Shown piece by piece: positions 1 to 7,878 of a DNA stretch of 64,000 nt (position 1 is its first letter; every line of letters begins with the position of its first letter). The stretch spans positions 59,143-123,142 of the forward strand of contig NZ_BCQP01000042.1 of the NCBI RefSeq assembly GCF_001552135.1. The letters are read 5' to 3'. Both the position numbers and the translations under genes were made by a program. Source of the stretch: Actinomadura chibensis NBRC 106107 (lineage in GTDB: Bacteria > Actinomycetota > Actinomycetes > Streptosporangiales > Streptosporangiaceae). The notes under the pieces are model-generated. The model made no database searches. It was not told where the DNA came from and saw only the letters and a program-made list of their open reading frames with translations.

Positions 1-1080
1 CCCCGGATACAGCGGCAGCGACAGCAGCTCCTCGCCGACCCGGTCGGTCACCGGCACCGCCGCGCACTCCTCCGCGCCGAGGATCGCCTGGTAGGCGGTC
101 ATCTGGTTCGCCGGGATGAAGTGCACCGACGTCGCGACGCCCGCCGCCTCCAGCTCCGCGCTGATCGCGTCCCGGTCCCGGACGCGGACCTGGTAGAGGT
201 GCCAGGCGTGCGTGACGCCGTCCAGGTTCCGCTGCGGCAGGACGAGCCCCGGCAGGTCCCGCAGCGCCGCGTCGTAGCGGGCGACGAGGTCGGCGCGGTC
301 CTTCTGCCAGCCGGGCAGCGCGGCGAGCTGCGCCCGCCCGATCGCGGACTGGACGTCGGTCATGTTCGCCTTCAGCCCGACCGTCTTCACGTCGTACCGC
401 CAGCTCCCGCCCGGCAGGTAGCGCTTCCAGGAGTCCTTGCTCATCCCGTGCATGCGCATCGCGCGGACCCGGTCGGCGAACTCCTGGTCGGCGGACGCCA
501 CCGCGCCGCCCTCGCCGATCGGCATGTTCTTCGTCGCGTAGAAGGAGAAGCACGCGGCCTGCGACTCCGCCCCGACCGGCTTGCCGTCCCGGCGCGCGCC
601 GGGTCCGTGCGCCGCGTCCTCGACGACCCGGCTCCGGTCGAGGCCCGCCGCCTCGGCCAGCGCGGCGACGTCCACCGGGTACCCGCCCTGGTTCTGGACG
701 ATCATCGCCGCCGGCGCGGACCGTTCCGCGGCGGCCGCGACGGTCGCCGGGCTCGGCACGAGCGTGTCCTCGTCGATGTCCACCAGCACCGGGCGGTGCC
801 CCGCGTGCAGGATCGCGTTGATCGCGCCGCAGAAGGTCAGGCTCGGCGTCAGCACCGCCGAGCCCGGCGGCAGGTCGAGCGCGCGCAGGCACAGTTCGAG
901 CGCCGTCGTGCAGGACGCGACCATCACCACGTGCGCGGCGCCGAGGTAGTCGGCGAACTCCTGCTCGAACGCGGCCGTCTGCGGCCCCGTCGTGATCCAC
1001 CCCGAGTCGAGCACCTTGACGACGGCGTCCGACACCTCGCCTGCCACCGACGGGACCGTGAACGGAACGGACGAACTCAT
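1..1080 (-). CDS. DegT/DnrJ/EryC1/StrS-family sugar aminotransferase (3' end cut by window)
   Basis: PLP-dependent aminotransferase of the DegT family, which normally transfers an amino group to a nucleotide-linked keto-sugar for polysaccharide or glycoside synthesis. My own translation of the minus strand runs from ATG at 1080 without a stop to base 1 (360 codons), so the C-terminus is missing. The PLP lysine motif SFYATKNMPIGEGGA is present, preceded by an acidic VVEDAAHGPG stretch typical of the family. An AAGGGGTGG ribosome site lies just upstream of the ATG. It sits 58 bp after the Wzz-like gene on the same strand, so both probably belong to one exopolysaccharide operon. The exact sugar substrate cannot be told from sequence. 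Confidence 0.9.
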   Translation of the reverse strand, partial: MSSSVPFTVPSVAGEVSDAVVKVLDSGWITTGPQTAAFEQEFADYLGAAHVVMVASCTTALELCLRALDLPPGSAVLTPSLTFCGAINAILHAGHRPVLVDIDEDTLVPSPATVAAAAERSAPAAMIVQNQGGYPVDVAALAEAAGLDRSRVVEDAAHGPGARRDGKPVGAESQAACFSFYATKNMPIGEGGAVASADQEFADRVRAMRMHGMSKDSWKRYLPGGSWRYDVKTVGLKANMTDVQSAIGRAQLAALPGWQKDRADLVARYDAALRDLPGLVLPQRNLDGVTHAWHLYQVRVRDRDAISAELEAAGVATSVHFIPANQMTAYQAILGAEECAAVPVTDRVGEELLSLPLYPG

Positions 1081-1138
1081 GGACCACCCCTTGATCTAGC
1101 GAAACGTCTGACGGACGCGGTGCTCTACGAACGCGGTG

Positions 1139-2536
1139 CTACGGGCGGCGGCTCCTGCGCGGCGCTGCGGACTTGCGGGACGTGCCGACGACCCCGAGCA
1201 GCGGCCACCCCGACGCGGCGACCAGATCCCGCACCGTCTCCAGCCCGGCGACCGTCGTCACCGGGCCGACCGCCACCACCACGCCGACCTCGTCGTCGGC
1301 GCCGGGGTCGATGTCCTCGAAGGCGTGCACGTGGCACAGCTGCCGGACCGGGACGGGCTGCGTGGTCTCCGTCGACGTCACGGCGGTGGACTTCTTCGCG
1401 AGCACCGCCGTCCCCGGCCGCGCCCGCACCACCGACGTGCTCTTCCCGGTGGAGCCGCTGCTGTTGAGCGACGGCCCGTCCCCGCCCTTCCCGGACGGCG
1501 GCGCGGCGTCATCGTCGTCGCCGCCCTCGTCGCGTCCCGGCTGGGCCGTGGTGACGACCTTCGTCGCGTCCCCGTACACGGCCGCCGCCACCGACGACAC
1601 CAGCTCGGCGGGCAGCGGGCCGGGAGCGCCGACCAGCGTGACCCGTCCTACGCCCTCCTTCTTCGCGGCCAGCCGGACGCGCCGGCCGAGGTCGGCGAGC
1701 TGCGCGGGCCCCTGGTCGGCCCAGCCGAGCAGCGGCACCCCGAGCCGCCGCGCGACCCGCCGCTGCCCCGGGATCGTCGGGCGGACCATCTCCGCCACCA
1801 CCGCGATCAGGATCCCGCCGATCAGCCCGACGAGCCCCGCGATGGCGGACATCATCACGACCGGGTCCGACTTCGGCGCGAGCACCGCGGGCTGGACGAC
1901 CGACGCCGTCCCCGCCGAGGTGAGCTGCGTCTGCAGGTCCGAGCGGTTCGAGCGCAGGTCGGTCAGCTCCGCCTGGACGCGCTCGCGCTCGTTCGCCGCG
2001 CCGACGTCCGGGTTCGGCTGCGCGCCCGCCCGCCGCGACAGCGGGCCGAGCCGCCGCTCCAGCGTCCGGACCCGCGCGTCGATCTGGTCGATCTGCTGCT
2101 TGATCGACCCCTGGTTCGACTGGTTGATCTCCCGGACGACCTCCGTGCCGATCGCGTCGGTCAGCTTCCGCGCGACGGCGGGGTCGGCGTCCTTCACCGA
2201 CAGCTCGACGACCGTGGACGTGCCGAGCCCGGTCACCCCGATCGCCTTCGCGACCTTCGTCGTCGAACGGTCCACACGCTGCGCCCGCAGCACCCTGGAC
2301 AGCAGGTTCTCGCTGGTCGCGAACGCCTTCACCTGGCTGACCACGATGCTGACGCCCGCGTCCCCGGGTGCCGCGTCCGTCGCCTTGCTGCTCGCCTGCA
2401 GCCGCGACTTCGCCACCGACGGCGGCTCCTGCCCGCTCATCAGCAGCGCCACCAGCGTCAACGGGAGAACCGTCATGACCAGCAGCAGCGCCCAGTAGGT
2501 GCGGACCACCCGCGCCGCGACTTCGTCGATCTCCAC
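1139..2536 (-). CDS. Wzz/chain-length-determinant-type membrane protein
   Basis: Polysaccharide co-polymerase-like protein that would set chain length in surface-polysaccharide export. An N-terminal membrane segment (about residues 15-35, TYWALLLVMTVLPLTLVALL) is followed by a periplasmic-type region with coiled-coil character (IKQQIDQIDARVRTLERRL) and a second membrane segment (MMSAIAGLVGLIGGILIAVV). The rest is cytoplasmic, ends in a Ser/Gly/Asp-rich tail, and shows no Walker A motif, so a tyrosine-autokinase activity is not supported. I chose GTG at 2536 over ATG at 2542 because GGAGG at 2544-2548 is 7 nt from the GTG but almost touches the ATG. The DegT gene follows on the same strand. 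Confidence 0.8.
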   Translation of the reverse strand: MEIDEVAARVVRTYWALLLVMTVLPLTLVALLMSGQEPPSVAKSRLQASSKATDAAPGDAGVSIVVSQVKAFATSENLLSRVLRAQRVDRSTTKVAKAIGVTGLGTSTVVELSVKDADPAVARKLTDAIGTEVVREINQSNQGSIKQQIDQIDARVRTLERRLGPLSRRAGAQPNPDVGAANERERVQAELTDLRSNRSDLQTQLTSAGTASVVQPAVLAPKSDPVVMMSAIAGLVGLIGGILIAVVAEMVRPTIPGQRRVARRLGVPLLGWADQGPAQLADLGRRVRLAAKKEGVGRVTLVGAPGPLPAELVSSVAAAVYGDATKVVTTAQPGRDEGGDDDDAAPPSGKGGDGPSLNSSGSTGKSTSVVRARPGTAVLAKKSTAVTSTETTQPVPVRQLCHVHAFEDIDPGADDEVGVVVAVGPVTTVAGLETVRDLVAASGWPLLGVVGTSRKSAAPRRSRRP

Positions 2537-2634
2537 GATCATTCCTCCGGCTTCGTCACGGCGAGCGTAGGAACGCGGTTATTCGGCGCAATCGCCCAAA
2601 AGACGACCCCCGCCTACGCTGTTTGCACCAGGGG

Positions 2635-3297
2635 CTAGCGGTTCGACGGGCGCATCCCGGCGCGCATCGCGAGCGTGATCGCCTCCAGCGCGGAGTGCAG
2701 GTCGAGCTTCGCCAGCAGGTTCTGCGTGTGCGTCCGGACGGTGTTGGCCGACAGCCCGAGCCGGTCCGCGATCTCGGCGCGGCCGAGGCCGTCCACCATG
2801 CACTGGAGCACCTCGCGCTCGCGGGGCGTCAGCTCCGCCAGCAGCCGCGTCCCGGCGTCCGGCGCGGCCTCCTCGGTGCGGAGGCGGCGCAGCACCTCGC
2901 CCAGCACGTCCGGGGGGATCCACCCGCCCTTGCGCGCCGCCGACCTGATCACCCGGGCGACCATGGCGGCGCCCTCGGTCTTCTCCAGCCACCCCACCGC
3001 GCCGCCCCGGACGGCCTGGACCAGCGCGTCCAGCCCGCTCGTCGCGGTCAGCACCACGACCCGCACGTCCGGATGCGTCTCGCGGACCTGGTCCAGCACG
3101 TCGAGGCCGCTCTCCGCGCCCAGCGTCAGGTCGAGGACGAGCACCCGCGGGCGCTCGGTGGCGACGAGCGCGAGGGCGCGCCGCACGTCGGCGGCGATCG
3201 GCAGGATCACCAGGTCTGGCTCGCGGCCCAGCCGGGCGGCGAGCGCCTCGGCGAAGAGCGCGTGATCGTCCACGATGAGGACGCGGATCGGTTCCAT
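2635..3297 (-). CDS. LuxR/NarL-family response regulator
   Basis: Two-component response regulator of about 220 aa. The N-terminal receiver domain begins IRVLIVDDHALFAEAL with the acidic pocket DD, has the phospho-acceptor Asp in VLVLDLTLG and the conserved Thr/Lys region (VVVLTATSG, GWLEKTEG). The C-terminus is a LuxR-type helix-turn-helix (LTPREREVLQCMVDGLGRAE, then NTVRTHTQNLLAKL). An in-frame TTG at 3339 would add 14 residues before the family-typical start MEPIRVL, so ATG 3297 is preferred, although its ribosome site is poor. No partner histidine kinase is adjacent, so it is an orphan here. It precedes the Wzz/DegT genes on the same strand and may regulate them. Confidence 0.88.
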   Translation of the reverse strand: MEPIRVLIVDDHALFAEALAARLGREPDLVILPIAADVRRALALVATERPRVLVLDLTLGAESGLDVLDQVRETHPDVRVVVLTATSGLDALVQAVRGGAVGWLEKTEGAAMVARVIRSAARKGGWIPPDVLGEVLRRLRTEEAAPDAGTRLLAELTPREREVLQCMVDGLGRAEIADRLGLSANTVRTHTQNLLAKLDLHSALEAITLAMRAGMRPSNR

Positions 3298-3571
3298 CCA
3301 CCGAAGATGAACGCTGCGGACGCGCGGCGGATCCTGCAAATGCTGTACTGCGTCCGTCCTGTTCCGGCGGGGTTCGGGTCGTTTCGCGCACCCCTGTTCC
3401 GCGCGGGCGACGCGCGCGGAGGTCGCGTGCGCGGACGCCGCCCCGCGCCGCGCGGTTCACCCCCGTCCGGTGCCGGTCACCTGGAGTTCCCGCCGTTGAC
3501 CGGCCGCGATCGCCTGCTGATCCTGGCCGTGACCGTTTAGGGGACGCAATGGCCGTATCAGGGGAAATGAA

Positions 3572-4576
3572 ATGAAAGTCCTGATCACCGGGGGAGCCGG
3601 GTTCATCGGCAGCACCATCGCCTCCGCCTTCGCCGAACGCGGCGTCACGCCCGTGGTGCTCGACAGCCTCGTCACGGGCCGCTCCGAGTTCGCCGACGGG
3701 AAGATCTTCTACCGGGGCGACATCGGCGACGGCGACCTCGTCGACGAGATCTTCCGCGACCATCCCGACATCACCGCGACCGTCCACTGCGCCGCGCTGA
3801 TCGTCGTACCCGACTCGATGACCGACCCGCTGCGGTACTACCGGGTCAACCTGACCAAGACCCTCGACCTCGCCGGGCACCTCGTCCGCAACGGCTGCGA
3901 CCGGATGATCTTCGCGTCCACGGCCGGGATGTACCGTCCCGAGCCCGACCTGTCGGTCACCGAGACGTCCGCGCTCGAACCGCAGAACCCCTACACGCGT
4001 TCGAAGATGATGGCGGAGCTGCTGTTGCGGGACTTCTGCGAGGCCTACGACCTGCGCGTGATCTCCCTCCGCTACCTGAACCCGATCGGCGCCGACCCCC
4101 GGCTGCGCACCGGCCTGCAGAACAGCAAGCCGACCCACGCGCTCGGGAAGATGATCGAGTGCCACACCAACGGCGTCCCGTTCACGATCACCGGAGTGGA
4201 CTGGGAGACCCGCGACGGCACCGCGATCCGCGACTACATCCACGTCTGGGACATCGCCCGAGCCTTCTACGAGTCGGTCGCCCGCTTCGACGCGATCGTC
4301 CCGCCGCTCGGCGACACGCCCCGCTACCAGGTGATCAACCTCGGCACCGGTGACGGCACCACCGTCCGCGAACTGGTCGCCGCCTTCCGCGAGGTCGTCG
4401 GGGACGGTTTCCAGGCGGTGGACGCCCCGGCCCGTCCCGGGGACGTGGTCGGCGCCTTCGTGAACCCGGCGAAGGCCCTGGAACTGCTCGGCTGGAAGCC
4501 CGAATACACCATCGAGGACGCCATCCGCCATTCCCTGCAATGGGCCGAGAGGCGCCGGGAGTTGGACGTCGCCTGA
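3572..4576 (+). CDS. galE: UDP-glucose 4-epimerase-like NAD-dependent epimerase
   Basis: Extended short-chain dehydrogenase/epimerase of 334 aa, the usual GalE length. It likely interconverts UDP-glucose and UDP-galactose (or the N-acetyl forms) for surface polysaccharide. The Rossmann motif TGGAGFIG is at the N-terminus, Ser116 lies in FASTAGMY, and the catalytic Tyr141-Lys145 pair is in NPYTRSK. The RDYIHVWDIA motif, typical of GalE, is near residue 220. The ATG follows a GGGGAAATGA ribosome-site region. It is divergent from the response regulator and polysaccharide genes, which fits a common pathway. A different nucleotide-sugar substrate is possible. Confidence 0.9.
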   Translation: MKVLITGGAGFIGSTIASAFAERGVTPVVLDSLVTGRSEFADGKIFYRGDIGDGDLVDEIFRDHPDITATVHCAALIVVPDSMTDPLRYYRVNLTKTLDLAGHLVRNGCDRMIFASTAGMYRPEPDLSVTETSALEPQNPYTRSKMMAELLLRDFCEAYDLRVISLRYLNPIGADPRLRTGLQNSKPTHALGKMIECHTNGVPFTITGVDWETRDGTAIRDYIHVWDIARAFYESVARFDAIVPPLGDTPRYQVINLGTGDGTTVRELVAAFREVVGDGFQAVDAPARPGDVVGAFVNPAKALELLGWKPEYTIEDAIRHSLQWAERRRELDVA

Positions 4577-4590
4577 GACCCGCCCGCACG

Positions 4591-4633
4591 GGCCTGTTCG
4601 GTCCTTCCACGGAGCGGGAGGACCGAACGGGCC
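4591..4633 (+). terminator. Stem-loop terminator after galE
   Basis: A 15-bp stem (4591-4605 with 4619-4633, a single G-T wobble) closes a 13-nt loop 15 bp after the galE stop. No T-tract follows, as is common for actinomycete terminators. Confidence 0.7.
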
Positions 4634-4817
4634 GGCGGCACTACCGCCGCCCGGCGGTCCAGGTGCCGTCCGGCCGCCTTTTGTCTTGAGTCAGGGCATC
4701 ACAAAGCCGTTCGGCCAGCACAGCCGCGGTCCTGGCGTCGATACACCGGTCGGGAAGGAACGCCCATAACGAGGCGCTCCATTCACCGTCCCAGCAGAGA
4801 TCGGAACTCACCGCCGC

Positions 4818-5177
4818 CTACCAGGTGGACGGAAACATTCGATGCTTCAAGAGAGCATCCACCCGCTCGGCGGCGTATTGAGCGTCCCCACACGGGCCTA
4901 GGAACTTCTCCTCGCCGTGCCCGGCCTCGTAATAGGCCCAGGCCCCACCGTCCATAGCGCGAACGGTAACGGCGACCCGCACATGCCCCTCCACGCCGAA
5001 CACGAACACCCACAAGAGCAACGGACGCCCGGGGAGTTCGGCGGCTTGATAAAGCTTGATATGCCGGTACCCCTTGGACGCGAGAGCGACTGCGAGCCCA
5101 TCGAGATGCCCGACGACCGCACCGCGCCCGGGCCGCTCTCGCCACCGCAGCAACCGCCGGGCGCCTTCGACGCTCAT
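4818..5177 (-). CDS. Hypothetical protein coupled to an anti-sigma-type ATPase
   Basis: A 119-aa protein that I do not recognise as a named family. It starts MSVEGARRLLRW, has a central hydrophobic strand-rich part (LLLWVFVFGVEGHVRVAVTV) and ends ALLKHRMFPSTW; no signal peptide or clear catalytic motif is visible. Its ATG at 5177 overlaps the TGA of the upstream ATP-binding protein by four bases (ATGA), so the two are translationally coupled and probably work together. Small proteins in such XRE/ATPase/DUF397 neighbourhoods are common in actinomycetes, and this one may be another partner of the divergent XRE locus. The longer reading through 5651 in this frame is not used because it runs across the ATPase gene. 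Confidence 0.65.
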   Translation of the reverse strand: MSVEGARRLLRWRERPGRGAVVGHLDGLAVALASKGYRHIKLYQAAELPGRPLLLWVFVFGVEGHVRVAVTVRAMDGGAWAYYEAGHGEEKFLGPCGDAQYAAERVDALLKHRMFPSTW

Positions 5178-5572
5178 CGAGCGCAACGGGCCCATACGAC
5201 CTTGCCCTCCCCGCCGATCCGCCGGACGCCCCAGTCGTGGACGAGTTGCGCCATCAGCAGCAACCCGCGCCCGTCCTCGGCGTCGCCGCTCTCGTCCCGG
5301 ACGACGGGCAGCGCGGCTCCCTCGTCCCACACCTCGATGACCGTGAGGTTCGGGCGGACGTCCGGCAGGACGCGCACCACGATGCGCCCGCCGCCGACGT
5401 GCTTGTAAGCGTTGGTGACCAGCTCGGTAACCACGACCCGACCCACGAAGTCGTCGGCGAGGCCGAGCTCGGCGAACCGCTCGGTCAGGTAGCGCCGCGC
5501 TTTCGCGGGCGCATGCTCGCACGGCTCCAGAACAAGCGCCGGCGACTCCGGCGCGACCAGCACCGCTGGCAT
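5174..5572 (-). CDS. ATP-binding protein of the anti-sigma regulatory (HATPase_c) family
   Basis: A GHKL-type ATPase domain of 132 aa, of the kind found in anti-sigma factors and in AbaA/WhiJ-like loci. The N-box is TELVTNAYKHV, the G1 box is VWDEGAALP, and a G2-like stretch reads EDGRGLLLMAQL. ATG 5572 was chosen because GGAGGGG lies 6 nt upstream; the upstream in-frame codons lack such a site. The next gene overlaps its stop by 4 bp. About 205 bp separate it from the divergent XRE regulator at 5778, suggesting common control. A protein kinase or anti-sigma role is inferred from family only. Confidence 0.82.
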   Translation of the reverse strand: MPAVLVAPESPALVLEPCEHAPAKARRYLTERFAELGLADDFVGRVVVTELVTNAYKHVGGGRIVVRVLPDVRPNLTVIEVWDEGAALPVVRDESGDAEDGRGLLLMAQLVHDWGVRRIGGEGKVVWARCAR

Positions 5573-5687
5573 CGGCAACCCCTCCAGCCTGGACAACGGC
5601 TGATCCCGAACGGGCCCAACACCCCAAACCAGAAGTACCCGCCGCAATCACCCTCTGTTACTGAACGACCACCATTGAGCCACGGAA

Positions 5688-5698
5688 AGCCTTAGGCT
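5688..5698. promoter_or_regulatory. Short palindrome in the ATPase/XRE divergent region
   Basis: AGCCTTAGGCT is an 11-bp palindrome midway between the divergent ATPase (5572) and XRE (5778) starts. It is a possible operator for the XRE protein, but it is short and may be chance. Confidence 0.3.
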
Positions 5699-5777
5699 CT
5701 CAGGAAACCCGGGGAAGACCCTCAATCGGGTTGCCTCTGGTAGCGCCACCCTTGCTGGCGGAGAGGGGAAGATCGAC

Positions 5778-6581
5778 ATGGCATCCACCATCGAGAACCG
5801 TAGGCACACCCCGGAGTTGCGGTCGTTCGGTGCCGTGGTGAGAAGGTTGCGCGAGGCGGCAGGGCTCAAGCAGGTGGAGCTTGCTACCGCGGTGAACGTC
5901 TCCCGCGCCTACATCGGCCATGTCGAGCTCGGCAAAACCCGATGCCGACTCGACTTCGCCAAGCGGCTAGACAGTGCGCTGCACGCCAATGGTGAGATCG
6001 TCTCGGCATGGAACGAGTTGATTGAATCGATCAAGTCCGTGAAGTACGCGGCTTACTTCATCGACTTCCCGAGGGCTGAGTCAACAGCCAGTTTGATTCG
6101 CGACTACGAGACGCACATCGTCAACGGTCTGTTCCAGACGGAAGCATACGCCAAGGTAATCATCAAAGACCCGGACATATTTAACACACGGATGAACAGG
6201 CAGAAGCAAGTTATGGGCGACCCTGCGCCGAAAATATTCGTAGTCCTTGAGGAAAGCGTCCTCCACCGGCAGATCGGCACCCGGGAGGTAATGCGCGAGC
6301 AGCTCGAATATCTCCTGGAGCTCTCCGAACGGCCTGGCATCCGCCTTCAGGTGCTGCCGACCGTCTATGTGGAGGACGCGCGAGCCGCCTTCGCCATCGC
6401 CACCCAGCGGGATCGCAGCGAGGCCGCATATCTCGTAACGGGTACTGGAGGGCTGACCAGCGCAGATCCAGACGAGCTTGCCAACCTGAACGAGAGATTC
6501 GCTAGTCTGCAAGCGGAGGCCCTCAATGTGAGAGACACCCGAGCATTGATCAGAAAGGTGATTGAGGAAAGATGGACCTGA
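5778..6581 (+). CDS. XRE-family helix-turn-helix regulator with DUF5753 domain (WhiJ/AbaA-like)
   Basis: A 267-aa regulator. Residues about 15-70 form an XRE helix-turn-helix (RLREAAGLKQVELATAVNVS, then RAYIGHVELGKTRC). The rest is the DUF5753 ligand-binding-type domain, recognised by YETHIVNGLFQTEAYAKVI and RPGIRLQVLPT. ATG 5778 has a GAGAGGGGAAG ribosome site. The final 10 bases overlap the first of six DUF397 genes, the usual partner arrangement. In Streptomyces such XRE/DUF397 pairs affect development and antibiotic production and have been likened to toxin-antitoxin modules. The gene has somewhat lower GC and more AT-rich codons (ATA, TTT, AAA) near 6160-6240 than its neighbours, which hints at horizontal transfer. 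Confidence 0.93.
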   Translation: MASTIENRRHTPELRSFGAVVRRLREAAGLKQVELATAVNVSRAYIGHVELGKTRCRLDFAKRLDSALHANGEIVSAWNELIESIKSVKYAAYFIDFPRAESTASLIRDYETHIVNGLFQTEAYAKVIIKDPDIFNTRMNRQKQVMGDPAPKIFVVLEESVLHRQIGTREVMREQLEYLLELSERPGIRLQVLPTVYVEDARAAFAIATQRDRSEAAYLVTGTGGLTSADPDELANLNERFASLQAEALNVRDTRALIRKVIEERWT

Positions 6582-6757
6582 GTGAGCTGGTGTGGCGGAA
6601 GGCGTTGCGAAGTACGGCAGAGGGCGACAACTGCATCGAGGTTGCTGGTGCCTCGAGCATCGTAGCGTTCCGCGACAGCAAGGACCCCAATGGTCCCAAG
6701 CTCGTCATCAGCAACAGCGACTTCCGGGACCTCGCAACTATCCTCAAAAACCTCTAG
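6572..6757 (+). CDS. DUF397 protein, copy 1 (single domain)
   Basis: A 61-aa DUF397 protein. It starts MDLSELVWRKALRS, has the central SCVEV-type core as NCIEVAGASS, and ends with VAFRDSKDPNGPKLVISNSD and a short FRDLATIL helix. The ATG lies inside the 3' end of the XRE gene (10-bp overlap), so the two are translationally coupled. DUF397 proteins are presumed partners or modulators of the adjacent XRE regulator. This copy and copy 2 have the ordinary single-domain length, unlike copies 3-6. Confidence 0.92.
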   Translation: MDLSELVWRKALRSTAEGDNCIEVAGASSIVAFRDSKDPNGPKLVISNSDFRDLATILKNL

Positions 6758-6794
6758 CTCGGCGCAGTGGCTAGTTGGCGGATCAGGAGGTGCC

Positions 6795-6980
6795 ATGGAC
6801 CTGCGTAACCCCACCTGGCGCAAGGCATCAGGAAGCAAAGAGGACGGCTCTAACTGTGTAGAGTTGGCCATCAATTCCGGCGTTGTTGCAGTACGTGATA
6901 GCAAGAATCCCGACGGACCCAGACTCTTTCTCGGCCTCAGCGACTTCCGGAGCCTTGCTAACGCGCTCAAGAACCTCTAA
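6795..6980 (+). CDS. DUF397 protein, copy 2 (single domain, most divergent)
   Basis: A 61-aa DUF397 protein that starts MDLRNPTWRKASGSKEDGSN and retains the VAVRDSKNPDGPRLFLGL core. Its ATG at 6795 follows an excellent AGGAGG site at 6785-6790, better than those of the later copies. Its sequence differs most from the others (NCVELAINSGVVAV), so it may be the older second partner and not a recent duplicate. It lies 37 bp after copy 1 in the same direction. Confidence 0.9.
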   Translation: MDLRNPTWRKASGSKEDGSNCVELAINSGVVAVRDSKNPDGPRLFLGLSDFRSLANALKNL

Positions 6981-7015
6981 CCAGCATCCTGATGAATTGA
7001 CGAAAGAATGAGTGG

Positions 7016-7258
7016 ATGAATCTAAGCGAGTTAGTCTGGTATAAAGCGCCGCGTAGTCACGAAGATGGAGACGCTTGCATTGAAGTTGGGGTGTGGCGCA
7101 AAGCGTCGCGTAGCACGGCTGAGAACGACAGCTGTGTGGAGGTTGCCGGGACCCCGAGCACCGTTGCGTTCCGTGACAGCAAGGACCCCAATGGTCCCAA
7201 GCTCATCATCAGCAACAGCGACTTCCGCAACCTCGCCAACGTCCTCAAGAACATCTAG
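7016..7258 (+). CDS. DUF397 protein, copy 3 (one and a half domains)
   Basis: An 80-aa protein. The first 25 residues repeat the DUF397 N-terminal half (LVWYKAPRSHEDGDACIEVG); a complete DUF397 domain follows directly (VWRKASRSTAENDSCVEV to FRNLANVLKNI). The extra half-domain keeps the W-x-K-A-x-x-S and C-[IV]-E residues, so it is probably folded and not debris. The ribosome site is weak (GAAAGAATGAGTGG). Copy 6 has an almost identical N-terminal half, pointing to recombination between copies. Confidence 0.85.
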   Translation: MNLSELVWYKAPRSHEDGDACIEVGVWRKASRSTAENDSCVEVAGTPSTVAFRDSKDPNGPKLIISNSDFRNLANVLKNI

Positions 7259-7296
7259 CCCGACACGTTGACCAGTTAGCAAAGTCATGAGGCGAC

Positions 7297-7551
7297 ATGG
7301 ACCTGACTAACGCCATCTGGCGCAAGGCATCTCACAGCCACGACGACGGCGATCAATGCATCGAGTTGACGTCCACCGATGCATCATGGCGCAAGGCATC
7401 GCGTAGCACGGTTCAGAACGACAGCTGTGTCGAGGTTGCTGGTGTCTCGAACGTCGTAGCTATCCGTGATAGCAAGGACCGCAACGGTCCCAAGCTCATC
7501 ATCAGCAACAGCGACTTCCGGAACTTCGCCGACGTCCTCAAGAACATCTAG
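7297..7551 (+). CDS. DUF397 protein, copy 4 (one and a half domains)
   Basis: An 84-aa protein with an N-terminal half-domain (IWRKASHSHDDGDQCIELTS) joined to a full DUF397 (SWRKASRSTVQNDSCVEVAG to FRNFADVLKNI). The 5' leader (GACACGTTGACCAGTTAGCA and on to the ATG) is nearly the same as the leader of copy 5, showing recent tandem duplication of gene plus leader. The ribosome site is GAGGCGAC just before the ATG. Function is presumed to be partnership with an XRE regulator. Confidence 0.85.
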   Translation: MDLTNAIWRKASHSHDDGDQCIELTSTDASWRKASRSTVQNDSCVEVAGVSNVVAIRDSKDRNGPKLIISNSDFRNFADVLKNI

Positions 7552-7589
7552 CCCGACGCGTTGACTGGTTAGCAAAGTCATGAGGTGAC

Positions 7590-7850
7590 ATGGACCTGAC
7601 TAACGGCGTGTGGCGCAAGGCCTCCCGCAGCAATGACTCGGGCGACGCGTGTGTCGAGATAGCGCCCACCCCAAGCGCCGTAGTGTGGAGGAAGGCGTCC
7701 CACAGCAACGAGTCCGGGGACGCTTGTATCGAGATGGCCCCAACCCCTGAGGCCGTTGCCATTCGCGACAGTAAGGACCCGGACGGCCCAAGAATCGTCA
7801 TCAGCAGCAGCGACTTCCGGAACCTCGCCAACGTCCTCAAGAACCTGTAG
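7590..7850 (+). CDS. DUF397 protein, copy 5 (one and a half domains)
   Basis: An 86-aa protein. Two very similar half-domains come first (VWRKASRSNDSGDACVEIAP and VWRKASHSNESGDACIEMAP), separated by TPSAV, and the second continues into the complete domain ending FRNLANVLKNL. The GAGGTGAC ribosome site precedes the ATG. The near identity of the two halves inside one protein suggests a recent in-frame duplication of about 84 bp. It is otherwise a normal family member. Confidence 0.85.
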   Translation: MDLTNGVWRKASRSNDSGDACVEIAPTPSAVVWRKASHSNESGDACIEMAPTPEAVAIRDSKDPDGPRIVISSSDFRNLANVLKNL

Positions 7851-7878
7851 TCCGGCATCCTGACGAATTGGCAAGGTC

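Noticed and set aside
121..1467. Long plus-strand open frame opposite the DegT gene
   Set aside because: It is antisense to a clear DegT aminotransferase, reads Arg/Pro-rich sequence with no family motif, and results from GC-rich codon bias.
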